Numbered from the stretch's first letter, positions 45,783 through 56,914 are shown. The stretch: 64,000 nucleotides of DNA from Pleurostoma richardsiae (GCA_030052745.1 JANBVO010000005.1:372001-436000), one strand, 5' to 3'. The notes: a model not told the origin generated them from the sequence alone. Made by a program: numbers and translations.

Positions 45783-46820
45783 TCAAATGCCAAACAAGCT
45801 TCGACGCCTCTCATCGCCGCCAGCTGCCCGCCCCCTTCCCTTCAGCGGGATATTCGTCACCGCGTTGCCAATCTTGGCCTTGACGCAGTCTACGTCGACA
45901 ACTATCCCGCGCACGGCATCCCGGACTTCGGACCTCGCAAACACCGCCGCCGTGCGCTCGCGCACCTCGTCCGTAGGCTCGGCGAAGGACCACGCGATGG
46001 AGATGTGGAACGCATCCCAGATCGGGCGGCCGTCGGTCTCGGCACCGGCCCCCGCGTACAGCGCCGGCTGGTTGTGCTCTACAACGAGCCGGTTGCACCG
46101 CGCCAGGAGGACGGACAGCTCCGCGTTCGGCGCGCGCCTGCCGCCCTCCTCCACACCCGCCTGCATTTCGGTCTGCTCCCTGCTGAGGTCGCGCTCGCGG
46201 CTCCGCACCCGCAACACCAGGAACGAGCGGTTTGACTCCGGCGAGCGGTGCCATGCCAGGGTCGTGCACGCCAGCGCGAACGGCGCCACCCCGCTCGCGC
46301 GCACACCGTCGGCCAGCCCCTCGAGGAAGCCGGCACGCTCTTCGGTGCGCAGGACGAAGGGCCGCGACAAGCTGACGTGCAGCGGCAGCGATGCGCCGAG
46401 GTCGCTGGTCAGGAAGCTGTGCAACAGGAGCCTCTTTCCCGTCCCCTCGTCGACTCCGTCGCCTGCCGGCGCTGGGAGCTCGGCCTCGAGGGTGGAGAGC
46501 AGGCCGCACAGGGTGTCGTGCGCGGGCGGAGGGGGCAACCACTCGACGTAGACGTGGCTGGGCCAGTGGCCGGGGAGGTGGGGGATCTGGCGGCGGCGGC
46601 CCTGGTGCAGGGAGGGGTCGTCGGTGGTGCTGGGGCGGACGGTGGAGGCGTAGAGGTCGTGGAAGGAAGGGGGCAAAGGCGGCAGGGCTGACGCGGAGGA
46701 GGAGGAGACGCGGCGCTTCTTAGCTGGGAGAGGGGTGTCGTCGCCGGGGGGCTTAGCGGCGGGACCGGTGCCTGTGTGTGAGTCCGAATCCGAGTCGGAG
46801 TAGTCGACCAGCGGGGCCAT
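45783..46820 (-). CDS. USB1: U6 snRNA phosphodiesterase Usb1
   Basis: Single exon, 345 residues. 3'-5' RNA exonuclease of the 2H phosphodiesterase superfamily that trims and caps the 3' end of U6 snRNA in the nucleus. The two catalytic HxS tetrads are present: HVSLSR at residues 148-153 and HISIAW at 272-277. The N-terminal 50 residues are low complexity, with Asp-Ser repeats (DYSDSDSDS) and a KKRRV basic run that may be a nuclear signal. The gene is very GC-rich. The stop is 257 bp from the ERO1 stop; the two genes converge. It is divergent from PAL1. Confidence 0.93.
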   Translation of the reverse strand: MAPLVDYSDSDSDSHTGTGPAAKPPGDDTPLPAKKRRVSSSSASALPPLPPSFHDLYASTVRPSTTDDPSLHQGRRRQIPHLPGHWPSHVYVEWLPPPPAHDTLCGLLSTLEAELPAPAGDGVDEGTGKRLLLHSFLTSDLGASLPLHVSLSRPFVLRTEERAGFLEGLADGVRASGVAPFALACTTLAWHRSPESNRSFLVLRVRSRERDLSREQTEMQAGVEEGGRRAPNAELSVLLARCNRLVVEHNQPALYAGAGAETDGRPIWDAFHISIAWSFAEPTDEVRERTAAVFARSEVRDAVRGIVVDVDCVKAKIGNAVTNIPLKGRGRAAGGDERRRSLFGI

Positions 46821-47895
46821 AGTGGTCAGTGCCGCGCGTCGGCCGCGGATGCGGTGCGGGCTTCGAGGTGCGGGCGCATGGGCTAAGTCGGGCAGACGCT
46901 ACCGCCGTGTTGCGCAGGCGTTAGATGGAGGGTCTGGGACAGTTAGCCGGGCTGGGTGGCTGTCAAGACAGTTCGACAGCTCTCGTGGTCTGCGGTGGTC
47001 TGCGGTGGTCTGTGGTGGTCCCTGCATATTGCGGGGATGGGATGGCTTCAGCTTTCCAGCGAGTATGTACAGTACACAGTGATCTTGGCACCAGCTTCAA
47101 GTGGACCTCTCCAGAATGGGTACTGTATAATGCCGTCAATCACGTTAGGTAGCTACCTTAGGTACTTGAATGGATGGAGTCCTCCACGTCTGTTCATGAA
47201 TGATGGCAGCTCCTAGACGGTACCACCCGCAAACGTACACGTGTGTAGAGCACAATGCCTGGATACCTGAAGTTCCTCTGCAAAAGCCTAGGCCTCGGGA
47301 TGCCAGGAACCGACATCCCAGATACGGATGGACCGTTCTGGCTGACGGTGAGTGGCCTGGATGACGTAGGCCAGTCGCTGGGCGGTGCCCCTCGCTAAGC
47401 CCAAAACGGCCGAAGGTTAAAGTGCTTTCGGGACGGATGACCAGTCAGTTACGGAGCGGATTCAGGTACCTCGCGCACTAGGGCGGGGTGCAAAAGGTAC
47501 TGTGTGCAGGTGACTCCACGCCCGGAAGGTGCGGTAGGGCCTGGAAGTGCCATGCGGGTACCTCCTTCCCTTATTCGTCGTGTGCGTGAGCGAGCAACGA
47601 CGTGTTCGGCCAGTTATCGCTGCCCGAAAGGATGTGCCGGACGGAGAAGGGCACAAAGAAAGGGAATACGCCTTGTCGCCCCTGTGGTTCTTATTCTCGC
47701 TCTTCCCTCCTCCAACCTTTCATCGACTCTCGACTCTCGACACTCGCATCCGCAGTTCCTGTGTGCATCTACTCCGACTCCTGTGCATCTCGTTGCGGAC
47801 ATTGCGGGCAATCGAGCCTCATTTTGTATCCCGATCCGGTATTGCTCCGATAGCTGTATTGCTTGTCTGCGCGACGATCAGTCCAGCATCTAAAA
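46821..47895. promoter_or_regulatory. Divergent USB1/PAL1 intergenic region
   Basis: 1,075 bp. It contains a tandem repeat of the 10-mer GGTCTGCGGT at about 46,987-47,020 (three copies and a part) and an AGGTAGCTACCTTAGGTAC motif at 47,146-47,164. The 200 bp before PAL1 are pyrimidine-rich. Confidence 0.55.
46987..47020. repeat. 10-bp tandem repeat GGTCTGCGGT
   Basis: Three near-identical copies and a partial fourth; the third reads GGTCTGTGGT. It lies about 170 bp upstream of the USB1 start. Confidence 0.75.
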
Positions 47896-49769
47896 ATGGA
47901 AAACCCTGAGGACAAGCAGTGGGTAAGTGTCATGTCGCACTCTCAAGCTTTGTGTTAGTCCTTCCCACTCGCCGCGTGGGTGTCTCAAAAACCGGGCATC
48001 TCTTATTTCATCACCTGTTTCCACTATTCCATCCTATCATTTCATCATCCCAATGATCCCCCGCGCGTGTAGTCGCTAGTCCCTCCATTTCTATTGCGTC
48101 GTCGTCCCGTCTAGAGTTGCAGGGTCGCTTTCTGGGGCAGGGTCCCCGGCAGTGACGGACAGACGGGTTGGGGTCCTACGCCCGGCAGCGCTCGGCTTGG
48201 TGGACCCTACTTTGCTCGCTCCAGAATTCAATGGAGCGCTGTTGCGTCATGGCGAAGGACGCGCAAGTGTGCGATCCACCGCAGAGGCTGACTGAGCCCA
48301 TGACCTCAATTATTCCCCGGGAACCCTGGTGGGATAGATAAACAGTGTATTTCCCGAGCCAAGACGTGCATGCGCTGGAATCTTTGGATGCTAATACGAA
48401 GGTTCAACCTGACCACAGGCCAAGAAGTACATCTTAGACCCGCTCACTGCACCAGAGCCAAGTCAGGAAACCGGTCCTGGGAGCTCATTCTACAACGTTC
48501 GCCGCTCGCTCTCAATGAACACTAAGGAACCAGAATCTGCAACGCACCGCCAGCACCGGAAGCATAACAGCAGCGGTGGCTATCCGTCTCCTCCGTCATC
48601 TGCCAGCCCCAGTCGTTCGAGCTTCCACCCCTCGAATCCCTTCTCCGACACCCCACGCTATCTGCCACTGTCGCCGGAGCAAGGTCCGTCTGATCGCACT
48701 TCTCGCAGCAGAAGCAGCAGTCTAAGGGACTCGGGCTACCAGTTGCAAGAATCTTACTATCCCCAAAGTCCAGCGTCTCTTGGACGCAGCAAGACTGTTC
48801 ACGGCGGTCGTTATCCACCACAAGCGCATCGTACCCAGAACTCATCTGGGTCGGCCCGCACCCACAGCGCTGCACCTGACAAAGGGAAAGGCCTCCGTCG
48901 CTCCGGCTCTCTTAACGAGAGATACCCTGGCGATATGTCACATCGGCCATTGGACATGCTGAAGAAGGACCAGCGGACGGCGGATCGCGCTCCGGTACGG
49001 TCGCGCGCCAAGTATTCTTCGATTGATCCCATTGACGCTCTGGACGTGACTGCTGTCGGGGGTGCCTACCACCACGGTGGTCCTTATGATGCGACGCTGG
49101 CCTCGCGCAATGTGAACAAGAAGTACTCTCCCCTGGACGCAGTTCATGACTCCAACATGGAGGCCCTCAAGGCAACGCCACGAGAGTACGTGCAGGATTC
49201 GCTCATCAAGCATGTCCCGCTTCAGGGGATAGCGACAGTTCCTCCTGGGATGACCGATATGGGTGGTCGCGTCATGAGTTATCAGGAAGGACCGGACCTG
49301 ATGCGCGAACCGGACGCCGGTGGTGGAGCGTATAAGCGCTATGATTTCATTGTAAGAACAGCCCAATGAAGGCATCTCGAGATCCGGTGACTAATGCGAT
49401 CGGCAGCAATACCGGGATGATGACCTGAAAGGGAAGGGCGAGCCGTCCTTCACGATAGAGAAGGCGTTGAAGGAGCATAAGACGCAGTTGAAGAGGTATT
49501 CGGGTTCCAATGCCGGGGAGTACGAGATGCAAGCGACCCGGTACTCTGATGGCAAGGACGGCAACGTCAAGGTTCGGCAGCGAAGTGTGAGCGCCGCTGG
49601 CGCCGGCCCGTCATCCTCTTCCCGACTGGCTCCCCCAGTATCTCCGACTACAGGCATGTCCACTACTAGCGATATTCGTCGAAGCAATACTACGGGCAAG
49701 AGACTCAGCGATGGCCTCAAGAGGCGGTTTGGCAGCATCCGCCGGAAGAGGAACTCTGATGATGTCTAG
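47896..49769 (+). CDS. PAL1: Pal1-family cell morphology protein
   Basis: Three exons: 47896-47922, 48419-49351 and 49407-49769; 440 residues. Pal1 proteins act at endocytic sites and cell tips with clathrin adaptors and help keep cylindrical growth. The conserved block KKYSPLDAVHDSNMEALKA, then TPREYVQDSLIKHVPLQG and VPPGM, lies near residues 215-265. The flanks are Ser, Pro and Arg rich and look disordered. The last 60 residues contain KRLSDGLKRRFGSIRRKR, a basic tail. Exon 1 encodes only nine residues, and the first intron is 496 nt, far longer than others in the window. The join gives MENPEDKQWAKKYILDPLTA, which fits the family N-terminus. Confidence 0.92.
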
Positions 49770-50344
49770 GAGGCATCTGACGAGTTGACTGACGAGCCCG
49801 AATTGGGGAAAGGGAAATCGAGCATGTAACTGGGAGGTGATCGCAGCGAACAGCCGCTGATGTGCAGGACAATGCTTTGTCTCATGATGGCGTTATCGGT
49901 ACTATGCGGGATGTCTATGGAAAGACAGCTTGTGGAGGTTACACTTGCTGAGGAGCACAACCTTTTTCTTCTTGGTGCTAGGGTGTCCAGAGAGACATTG
50001 AAATACCCATGAATGGAACGGGATCATGTAAAACATGCGGATAAGCTGTGCTGGAAGGCTGGCGCTTGGTATTGTGAACTACGCATCCGACGTGACGGTT
50101 ATACGGAGGAGCAACCAGGGGGTGTTGGGCGCATAAGTGTCACAATGTCGGATGATTGGTACATAAATATAGAGTAAGACTATACATATGTCTTGGAATG
50201 GTACAAACATCGAGAAGCTCATATTTTTCTCAGACTATTTTCTCGCATCTTCTGCATCGAAATTGCATCCTTGAGGGTGTCCTGCCACAACGATCCCGTG
50301 GGCATAGTATGAGCTACTGAACAACCAACACTATACTAGATACC
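49770..50344. other. Convergent 3' flanks of PAL1 and the hydrolase
   Basis: 575 bp between two convergent genes. No gene was found. Confidence 0.6.
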
Positions 50345-51232
50345 TCAAAACACATGATATTTCTGAAAGAATGCATGCATCGCCTCCGCCACCTCCTCCT
50401 CGTTCGTCTCGAGGGCAAAGTGCCCGGCGTCCAGCCACCTCAGCTCGAACTTCTCCACGTCTCTAGCGAAGGCCTCTGCGCCGGCCGGCACGAATATCTC
50501 GTCGTTCTTCCCCCACACCGCCAGCACGGGCACTCCAGACTCGCGCAGGAACTTCTGGAAGTCCGGATACAGCGCCACGTTGGTGCGGTAGTCGTAGAAC
50601 AGGTCTAGCTGCGCCTCCGCGCGGCCCGGTTCCCCGAGCAGCGCGAGGTCCAGCGTCCAGGCCTCTGGCTGCAGGCGGGCCGGGTGCGGCGACCCGTTCT
50701 GGTACTGCCACCTGACGGCCTCGGGGGACAGGGCCATGGCGCCGAGGGCCTCGCGGTCGGCGGGGGCGCCGGGGGAGGCCCAGAAGTCCCTGACGGGGGC
50801 CCAGAAGCCGGCGCCGAAGCCCTCGGCGTAGGCGTTGCCGTTCTGGGTGACGACGGCGGCGACGGCGGCGGGGCGGGACAGGGCGAGGCGCAGGCCGGAG
50901 GGGGAGCCGTAGTCGAAGACGTAGATGGCGTAGCGGCGGAGGGCCAGGGCGTCGGCGAAGGCGGCGAGGGTGGCGGCCAGGGAGGCGAAGGTGTAGGCGT
51001 AGCGGCGGGCGGCGGGCACGGCGGTGAAGCCGAAGCCGGGCAGGTCCGGGGCGACGACGCGGTAGCCGCGCGAGGCGAGGAGGGGGATCAGGTTGCGGAA
51101 CATGTGCGAGGAGGAGGGGAAGCCGTGCAGGAGGAGGACGGTGGGCGCGGTGGGCGCGGAGGGGCCGGCGGTGCGGTAGAAGATCGTGAGGCCGTCGGCC
51201 TCGACGGTGGAGACCTGGGTTGTCGTCGCCAT
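50345..51232 (-). CDS. Alpha/beta hydrolase, epoxide hydrolase/dehalogenase-like
   Basis: Single exon, 295 residues. A soluble alpha/beta-hydrolase of the group with an aspartate nucleophile. HGFP at residues 36-39 forms the oxyanion site; the nucleophile elbow reads YVFDYGSPSG with Asp107; the acid is probably Asp244 in WGKNDEIF; the base is His271 in GHFALE. Asp rather than Ser at the elbow points to an epoxide hydrolase or haloalkane-dehalogenase-like enzyme rather than an esterase. The substrate cannot be told. The gene is intronless and very GC-rich at third positions, with long Ala/Arg stretches, and resembles bacterial proteins of this group, so transfer is possible. It is convergent with PAL1. 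Confidence 0.88.
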   Translation of the reverse strand: MATTTQVSTVEADGLTIFYRTAGPSAPTAPTVLLLHGFPSSSHMFRNLIPLLASRGYRVVAPDLPGFGFTAVPAARRYAYTFASLAATLAAFADALALRRYAIYVFDYGSPSGLRLALSRPAAVAAVVTQNGNAYAEGFGAGFWAPVRDFWASPGAPADREALGAMALSPEAVRWQYQNGSPHPARLQPEAWTLDLALLGEPGRAEAQLDLFYDYRTNVALYPDFQKFLRESGVPVLAVWGKNDEIFVPAGAEAFARDVEKFELRWLDAGHFALETNEEEVAEAMHAFFQKYHVF

Positions 51233-53772
51233 CTTTGCGTATTGTGAGTCTGGCTACGGGGCTGGGGGTGCTGGTTGCTGTGATGGCTCAAATGGTGAGG
51301 CTGGCTATAGCTATGTTGTGCCTCTCGGTCTGCACGACGCACCCAGTCCTCAATGACGACTATTCGAGTGTCGCTTGATGATGATATCTCACGACATAGT
51401 GTCTGGGAGGCCATGGCCGTGATATATATACGAAATCTCACATTTCCATCTCGGTCTCTCTCAATCCTCCATCTCCATGTCATGTGGTTGGTGTTGTTCT
51501 CGTGTTGTAATGTACGCTTATGTCAACTGGAGATGATTACTCAACTTTTTGCGCAGATAGTTTCCAGTGGATTCAGGCACAGCTTGCGAGCAGCACGACG
51601 GCGAGCACGACAAGCAGCTAATGCAGTGGATCCAGGGGGAGAAACAGCCAGTCCTTCCGTGCTGCAGTAGGGCGCCTCCGCGCCCTTCGTTGCTGACCAA
51701 ATGACGAGAAGACCCCGACAAACCCCGGTTCACAGCCGGCCTGCGCCCTTGTCGCAACGGCCTCCTCGCTCCTCGGACTTGGTCGTCCGCCCAGCCAGTC
51801 ATCGTCGAGCTGCTGTCCCGAAAGGGAAATGCGTCTTTCACCCGCCCGACGGCCTCCCCATCTCAGGAGCGGACAAAGACATTACAAATTGACGACAGGG
51901 CATCCTCAGGCGTAGGAATAATCCTGAATTTACCACATGATCCGGTGATCGAATCGCTCACTTGACATTAAGCGTGATGTTGGCTCGGAAACAGCATTCC
52001 CACAAAATGTAACCAGTTCAATACCTACCTGTCCAGTTCTATGACCGAGTAGCTGAGTGCTCAAGATAGGCGTGGATGGCAGATTTCGGAACCTGGACGG
52101 GTTCCATCCAGCCATTGATGCAGTTAGAGCGGTCGCTCTCAATGTCACAAGGTCTGGGATGGTTCCACTAAGATTGGCGGCCATTTCACCATCATGACCT
52201 CCATCGCTGTCGCCCTACACCGAACGACATCCATTGGTCGACTAGGCGCAGGCTATGAGAGAATAGCCAGATGCAGCAGCACTGCATCCGCCTCGGATTC
52301 CTTTAGAGGCGCCTTGCACGGGTAGCTGGAAGTCTTCCGCGTGTCTCTCATCATGTTGCGGAACGTCATAGTAAGAGCACTCCGTCACATGTCGCTAGGT
52401 GAAGTGCCCAGGGGCGAGGCTGCTATGGTTTAGGTAGACCTCGAGCATCCTTTGGGAAGGCAAGTCGCTAAGGTCGCTAGTAACTTTGAGATGGCTTCAA
52501 ATCGCGTGTAGTCAAATAAGCTTTCACTGAAGAGCCCATAAACTAGTGCCCATCCTTTGACAGAGGAAGGCAAAGGATGGGCACGGCGGGTTTCGTAGAT
52601 TTCGTGTTAGATGGGTCGTCTCGCACATCCGTTCAGCGGTGTCCCACACTCCTATCCGGTCCTGTTCGATCTGTGTGAAAGTTAGAGTTTTCGAAGCAAG
52701 AACCACCATCAAGCAAGACTCCTCGGACTCGCGAGTCGAGCCCAACCTCCCGCCCAACATCACGACCCACCACCGCGGGCGCCCGCAACCAGATAACAGA
52801 AAAGTAAACTATAAGTGAGACATTCTACACACATTCGGGGGAAGTTTTACCGCTAGGACCTTAGTTTTCTTGCTGCACAATTGAGCCCACTAGTGAGAAT
52901 TATGTTTGTCGTCGTGGTTCTACGATCCGCCGAGTCACGGAGACCCGTCTCTCAGGGGAAGGCTGCGGTGTCTCGTCGGGCACTACACTGCGGGCCTGCA
53001 ATGCCAATTTATGTGGGAAAAGGCCGCTCCTTTGGACTACACCTGGGACCTAGTGTCTTACCTTGACTGGTGACACGCCTCCTCCCATGAAGGTTTGGTG
53101 GAAGTTCCAACAAGCTCGCAGCGTTGTCAGAAACAGCGGTGGTACAGCCCCGTCCGAGGCAGGAGGACCTCAAAGACAAGCTCTTTGTTAACGTATCCAT
53201 GCGATTTAGCGAGGAACAGACAGTGGAGGAATGGGAACACATTCTGAAGAGAGGCTTCTTCAGCCGCGTTCTGGTCAATGGCCGTGCGGTAATCCGATCA
53301 AGGTTCGTGTCATGGCAAGGGAAAATGGTACGGCAGGTGTTGCATGGGCATAACATTGAGAAGCGGAATTTCATTTGTAGACTATAACGGTGATATCTGC
53401 GCCGCCTCGAGCGGTATTTTTTTGTCACTCCCTGCTTACCATTCCCGGTCCACTCACTGCATGTGAGCGGCATGCTGTCATGCTGCTCGTCATACTAGAA
53501 GTCCTCGCTTCCGCTACTCACTTCGAAAGTAGGCCGGAGCCGCTGCCGGGGCACTAGGTCCCTGACGGTTGAGGCGCGAACCAAGGGTAGGGCGGCTTGG
53601 AGGAGCGGAAGTGAGGACACGCTGGTCTTGGTAGGAGACAAGACAGTTGGAGACAACGGGATAGTAGATGACTCCAAACCTGTGAGGAGTTAGCTGCCTA
53701 CTTGGCAAATGTATAGGTTCCGGCGCGACGTTTCACTTCGAGGGAGCTGCTTGCTGGTGGGGGATGAGAGGC
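51233..53772. other. Intergenic, possible degraded sequence
   Basis: 2,540 bp without a supported gene. A frame at 53,124-53,387 (87 codons) has a charged, protein-like composition (LFVNVSMRFSEEQTVEEWEH) but starts at TTG and has no ATG before residue 26. It might be a relic or chance. Confidence 0.5.
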
Positions 53773-54360
53773 TCACTGGCTGGGGTTCTGGTTGGCATAG
53801 GATCCGTTGCCGTAGCCGGGGGCGCAATATTGGTTCCGTTGTACAGGCGCCCGTGGTTGATTGATAACCTGCTGAGCTGCAACCTGCTGAGCTGCGACCC
53901 GCTGAGCTGCGACCCGCTGAGCTGCAACCTGGACTGCAACCTTTTGAGCAGCAACCTGCTGAGCTGCAACCTGGACTGCAAGCTTTTGAGCAGCAACCTG
54001 CTGAGCAGCGACCTGCTGAGCTGCGACCCGCTGAGCTACAACCTGCTGGGTTGCAAACTGGTGAGGTACCTGCTGTTGATGGACAGCCTGGGGAATCGCT
54101 TGGGGAGATGCCCGCAGTTGATGGGCATTCAGGGCTCTGTAGACACGGACCAGGGCTTCACGGACACCGATGAACTCCTGTCGGACAGCCTGGGCTTCAC
54201 GATAACCAAGGGCTCGACGGGCAACAGCCAGTTCTTTGAAGACCTTGGCCAGAGCTTGTTTAGGATCAGCTTGGGCGTGTTGGGGGAGGGAAGGACGGTG
54301 TGCCGAGCCTCGGGTGCTTTGGAGGGAGGATCCGTGCTTGACAACCTTGTTGTCGGACAT
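53773..54360 (-). CDS. VAAQ-repeat protein of unknown function
   Basis: Single exon, 195 residues, start context TCACAATGTCC, a good fungal context. I do not recognise it. Residues 30-80 are strongly helical and amphipathic (KQALAKVFKELAVARRALGY). Residues about 106-165 are tandem pentapeptides VAAQ followed by Gln, Arg or Lys, with two units replaced by KLAVQ or KVAVQ, where the spacing drops to four. The tail is rich in Asn, Gly, Tyr and Gln. No signal peptide, membrane segment or Cys pattern is present. The repeat might form a long helix or coiled coil. It may be lineage-specific. Neighbouring genes give no clue to a role. Confidence 0.6.
   Translation of the reverse strand: MSDNKVVKHGSSLQSTRGSAHRPSLPQHAQADPKQALAKVFKELAVARRALGYREAQAVRQEFIGVREALVRVYRALNAHQLRASPQAIPQAVHQQQVPHQFATQQVVAQRVAAQQVAAQQVAAQKLAVQVAAQQVAAQKVAVQVAAQRVAAQRVAAQQVAAQQVINQPRAPVQRNQYCAPGYGNGSYANQNPSQ
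53866..54045. repeat. 15-bp coding minisatellite
   Basis: Twelve or so imperfect copies of the unit CTGAGCTGCAACCTG (variants CTGAGCTGCGACCCG and the shorter GACTGCAACCTT form), read on the minus strand as VAAQx. Copies differ mainly at the third and sixth last bases, so the repeat has homogenised in part. Confidence 0.8.
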
Positions 54361-55095
54361 TGTGAAGATGGATGAAGTTGGTCTAGTCGTGCGCTGTGGT
54401 TGGTGTATGGGCTGAGATACCCGCTGATACGAGAATGAGGGTCTTTATGGAAGGTTGTTCGAGACAGAAGATCTTGCGAACGAGACGGGGACGGGGGGGG
54501 AGACAGATATAAGTCGAAAGGGAAGGTGAGATAGGTAAAGTGCTTCGGGCTTGCTTCTCGACTGCCAAGCGGGTGGCCATAAGGTTTTCCGCCAAGCGCA
54601 AAGTGCTACCAACACCAGAAGAGGAGACCAAGAAGCATCCAACAAAAGGTGAGGTTGTTGTACAGATGACGGCTCAGGACCGGAGGCCCTTGACCCCCAA
54701 GGCGGAGACATACCTATGACAAAGCAAAGAAAGCATCGTCTCACTGAACTAGCAACAGAGTAGTTGCTTCCTCTTCGTAGGGGGGTGCAACCAGCGTATT
54801 AAGTTTGGTTGTCGGCAGGTTGGTGGCTTTTCACCGCGAAGAAGCACGACCGAGTCCATAGAGAACCATGTTCTGAGTGAACTCTAATGTGGGCCCCCTC
54901 GCATCCGTGTTGATGACAAGGTTATTGCAAGGCGGTTATTCATGAAGACGAGACGATGGATTTGAGATCTGCGGCCTGACCGTCAAGCGGTGCTAGAGAC
55001 GCCACGGACTGGGAACGGAGGATCGGTCTATTCCTTCTATGGTCACTGGTCTATCGCTTCACAAATGCAGACCGCAGCACGCATATGCTGCTAGA
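54361..55095. other. Intergenic
   Basis: 735 bp between the repeat gene and thioredoxin reductase. A run of eight G lies near 54,493-54,500. No gene was found. Confidence 0.55.
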
Positions 55096-56209
55096 TTAAT
55101 TACCGGTTTTGGCCTCCTCAGCCTCGTCCTCCAGACCATTCTCGGCCAGGTACTTCTCAGCATCGAGAGCCGCCATGCAACCAGACCCTGAAGATATGTT
55201 AATCCGTGGTCAGACAAGGCAAGGTGGCAACGGTGACACGTACCTGCGCTGGTTATAGCCTGTCTGTACCTCTTGTCCTGCACATCTCCCGCCGCAAACA
55301 CACCCTCCACGCTCGTCTGGGGCGTGCCGGGCTTAGTGACAATATAACCATCCTCGTCCGTCTCGAGCTGGCCCTTGACGAGCTGCGTCGCCGGGTCGTG
55401 GCCGACGGCGTAGAACAGACCATTGGCCTCCAGGGTCTCCACCTCGCCGGTCTTGACGTTCTTGACGACCATGTGGCTCATGAGGCCCTTCTCGTCGCCC
55501 TTGATCTCCACGCCTACATTGTTGAAGCGCACCGTGATCTTCTTGTTGCTAAGCAGCCGTTTGGCCATGATGTTGCTGGCTCGCAGGTAGTCCTTCCGCA
55601 CCAACACCGTCACGTGGCTGCCGTACTTGGTGAGGAACATGGCCTCCTCGGCGGCCGAGTCGCCTCCGCCGATGACGACCAGGGGCTTGTTCCGGAAGAT
55701 GGGTACGGCGCCGTCACAGACAGCACACGCCGAGACGCCGTTCTGCCAGTACTTCTCCTCGCCCGGGAGGCCCAGCCGCCGCGCCGAGGCGCCGGTCGCG
55801 ATGATGACGGAGTCGGCGGTGTGAATCTCATCAGGTGACCACTCGGTCGCGTACTTGAAGGGCCGCGATGAGAGGTCGAGGGTGGCCACGGTCTCGGAGA
55901 TAATGGTGGTGCCGAACCGCTCGGACTGCGCGCGCATCTTATCCATGAGCTCGCCGCCCATGATGGCCTCAGGGAAACCGGGGAAGTTCTCGATCTCGGT
56001 TGTCGTCGTCAACTGTCCGCCGGCGGCGGTGCCGTTGGCCATGAAGCCCTCGTAGAGCACGGGCTTCAAATTCGCCCGCGCCAGGTAGATCGCGGCCGTG
56101 TGGGCAGCGGGCCCGGAGCCGATGACTGCGGTCTCGTGTCAGCGAGCAGCCAGACAGAAGGATTGGAGTCAGAGTCAGGGGCCCACATACCGACTACCTT
56201 GGTGTGCAT
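55096..56209 (-). CDS. TRR1: Thioredoxin reductase, low-molecular-weight type
   Basis: Three exons on the minus strand: 56191-56209, 55244-56125 and 55096-55187; 330 residues. Flavoenzyme that reduces thioredoxin with NADPH. The FAD motif [10 protein letters not shown] begins at residue 9, the redox pair is in SACAVCDGA (about 139-147), the NADPH motif [10 protein letters not shown] follows (about 160), and the second FAD motif [16 protein letters not shown] lies near residue 285. The first exon encodes only MHTKVV and one base, and the junction restores VVIGSGP. The reading frame stays open upstream of this ATG for 137 codons to another ATG at 56,620, with a presequence-like segment. The conserved start at 56,209 is the main one. 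Confidence 0.95.
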
Positions 56210-56914
56210 CTTTCTGGCTCCTATACTGTGAAATTCACTCGAGCTCCAAGTATTACTCTTGATTCCAGCGGCAGCTATCGCAGCAACGGAGAGTCCACTG
56301 GCGCTGGAGCGTAGAGTACGGGAGAAAAGTCGCGAAAACAGCTTGACGGTTGGGATCGGAAACCTTGATGGCGGGGTTATGGTTATATACAGGGAGGAAG
56401 GATTGCGATAGAATCTCCAGTTGCCGAAGCCAAGAGGCAAGATTCGCCGGTCCTTGATTCCAAATGGGGCCGTTTTAGCTGCGTTCGATAAAGCGTGCAG
56501 ATTTCTAAGCGCGGGAACTGCTTCTGGGGCTTCCAAATTTTGTCTGTTGTCGTTGATTCCAAAGAGGTACGGGTCCCTCCCTGCCCCGCCGGCATCGGCG
56601 CGGAGAATCCTACGCAACATATCTGACGCGACCGATAAGATTGATTACGTGTGCGCGGCGATAACGAAAGTTAAGTCAGCAACCCGAACCCTGGCGAGCT
56701 CGCGCCTCGTCGAAAGCTTTCATTGTTTCGACGCAGACTCGTGACCTCTCTGGCAGTATCTCAAATCCACCACCACCTATTACGGAGTACTGCAAGGGGT
56801 TTCGAAGACGACAGAAGGCGGCCGAAAATCTCTCTGCATCTCAGTCGACCTGGTACAAAAACAATCAGCCCCACAGACAACAGCCTGGGAGCGCACCAAC
56901 CTACACCCGCCAGA
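56210..56914. promoter_or_regulatory. Divergent TRR1/YTH1 region
   Basis: 705 bp that must contain both promoters and leaders. A frame in phase with TRR1 is open from 56,620 to 56,210, and another in phase with YTH1 is open from 56,723 to 56,914. No independent gene is supported. Confidence 0.5.

Noticed and set aside
53124-53387. 87-codon frame with a protein-like composition
   Set aside because: It starts at TTG, lacks an early ATG or splice signals, and I recognise no family. It is kept only as a note in the intergenic entry.
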